Assembly: GCA_029884035.1 (NCBI GenBank)
Contig: JAOUIM010000289.1
Location: 1 to 5,151, forward strand
Source: Aquincola sp.
GTDB taxonomy: Bacteria > Pseudomonadota > Gammaproteobacteria > Burkholderiales > Burkholderiaceae_C
Length of the DNA: 5,151 nt
Direction: 5' to 3'
Of this stretch, positions 4,855 to 5,151 are shown in pieces. Both the position numbers and the translations under genes were made by a program. The notes below the pieces were generated by a model. That model saw nothing but the letters and a program-made list of their open reading frames with translations, ran no database searches and was not told the DNA's origin. The first letter of the stretch is position 1, and each line of letters starts with the position of its first letter.

Positions 4855-5151
4855 ATGATCGGGCTCGACACCAACGTCCTCGTGCGCTACCTCGCACAGG
4901 ACGAGCCGGTTCAGTCCGCACTCGCCACGCGCCTGATCGAACGCCAGTTGAACGAGCGCGAGCCCGGTTTCATCGGCCTGGTGGTGCTGGTGGAGACCTG
5001 CTGGGTGCTCAAGCGCCTGTACGGCGCCACCGTGGCCGAACTGCGCGAGACCGTGCGCGACCTGCTCGACACGCGCCAGTTCGTGATCGAGCAGCGCACC
5101 GTGGTGCTGCGCGCGGTGGCTCGCCTCGGCGACGGGGCGGGCGATCTGGCC
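4855..5151 (+). CDS. PIN-domain toxin (VapC-like ribonuclease), module 2, 3' end outside window
   Basis: The first 99 residues of a VapC-type PIN ribonuclease are present; the reading frame is open at the right edge. Visible active-site acids are D5 in MIGLDTNVLVRYL, E47 in VLVETCWVL, and probably D97 in GAGDLA, the place where family members have a conserved aspartate before D-x-L-I. The MIGLDTNVLVRYL opening is the classical VapC start, so ATG 4855 is secure. It lies 6 bp after the antitoxin TGA, with only a weak GAG upstream, which suggests coupled translation. Such toxins cut tRNA or rRNA and are held inactive by the cognate VapB. This toxin is a different PIN subtype from module 1. The last quarter, including the final conserved aspartate, is not in the window, so integrity cannot be judged. 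Confidence 0.92.
   Translation, partial: MIGLDTNVLVRYLAQDEPVQSALATRLIERQLNEREPGFIGLVVLVETCWVLKRLYGATVAELRETVRDLLDTRQFVIEQRTVVLRAVARLGDGAGDLA

Noticed and set aside
1..5151. CRISPR array, tRNA, rRNA, insertion sequence or phage genes
   Set aside because: I looked for regular spaced repeats, tRNA-like cloverleaves and transposase or integrase motifs and saw none.

Overview
The window is GC-rich, with third codon positions almost always G or C. Its gene content points to a betaproteobacterium of the Burkholderiales. The pointers are a DUF3717 domain (a family I know mainly from Burkholderiales), a histidine-kinase tail with the GGVGLGLALV motif, and a periplasmic metallo-beta-lactamase protein close to the methyl parathion hydrolase/dihydrocoumarin hydrolase family. 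The genus cannot be fixed from this sequence. No rRNA, tRNA, CRISPR array, transposase or obvious rho-independent terminator was seen.

Layout, left to right. (a) 1-227, plus: the ATP-binding C-terminus of a sensor histidine kinase that begins outside the window. (b) 208-2066, minus: a two-gene operon. A DUF3717+DUF1289 fusion protein comes first and overlaps a NorM-type MATE efflux pump by a GTGA stop/start; the pump's 3' end overlaps the kinase gene tail-to-tail by 20 bp. (c) 2067-2195: a divergent intergenic region, AT-rich for this window, holding two separate inverted repeats and candidate promoters. (d) 2196-2893, plus: an AbrB-fold antitoxin and PIN-domain toxin pair (module 1). (e) 2901-3884, minus: a secreted MBL-fold hydrolase, convergent with the toxin gene. 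(f) 3991-4407, plus: a SixA-family phosphohistidine phosphatase whose last part (to 4487) has been knocked out of frame by an 8-bp tandem duplication. (g) 4507-5151, plus: a second AbrB-fold antitoxin/PIN toxin pair (module 2) with a clear sigma-70-like promoter and a palindrome at its start site; the toxin runs off the right edge.

Most notable points. The MBL hydrolase matches methyl parathion hydrolase along its length but carries the pre-pesticide (dihydrocoumarin-hydrolase-like) state at each of the five positions I recall as converting one into the other. The sixA frameshift is explained exactly by one extra copy of an 8-bp unit. The two toxin-antitoxin modules flank the MBL/sixA pair, and their promoter palindromes share TTAC/GTAA half-sites spaced about one and about two helical turns apart. 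I did not find a clearly new multi-gene system. The genes look like ordinary chromosomal and accessory functions with these local oddities.
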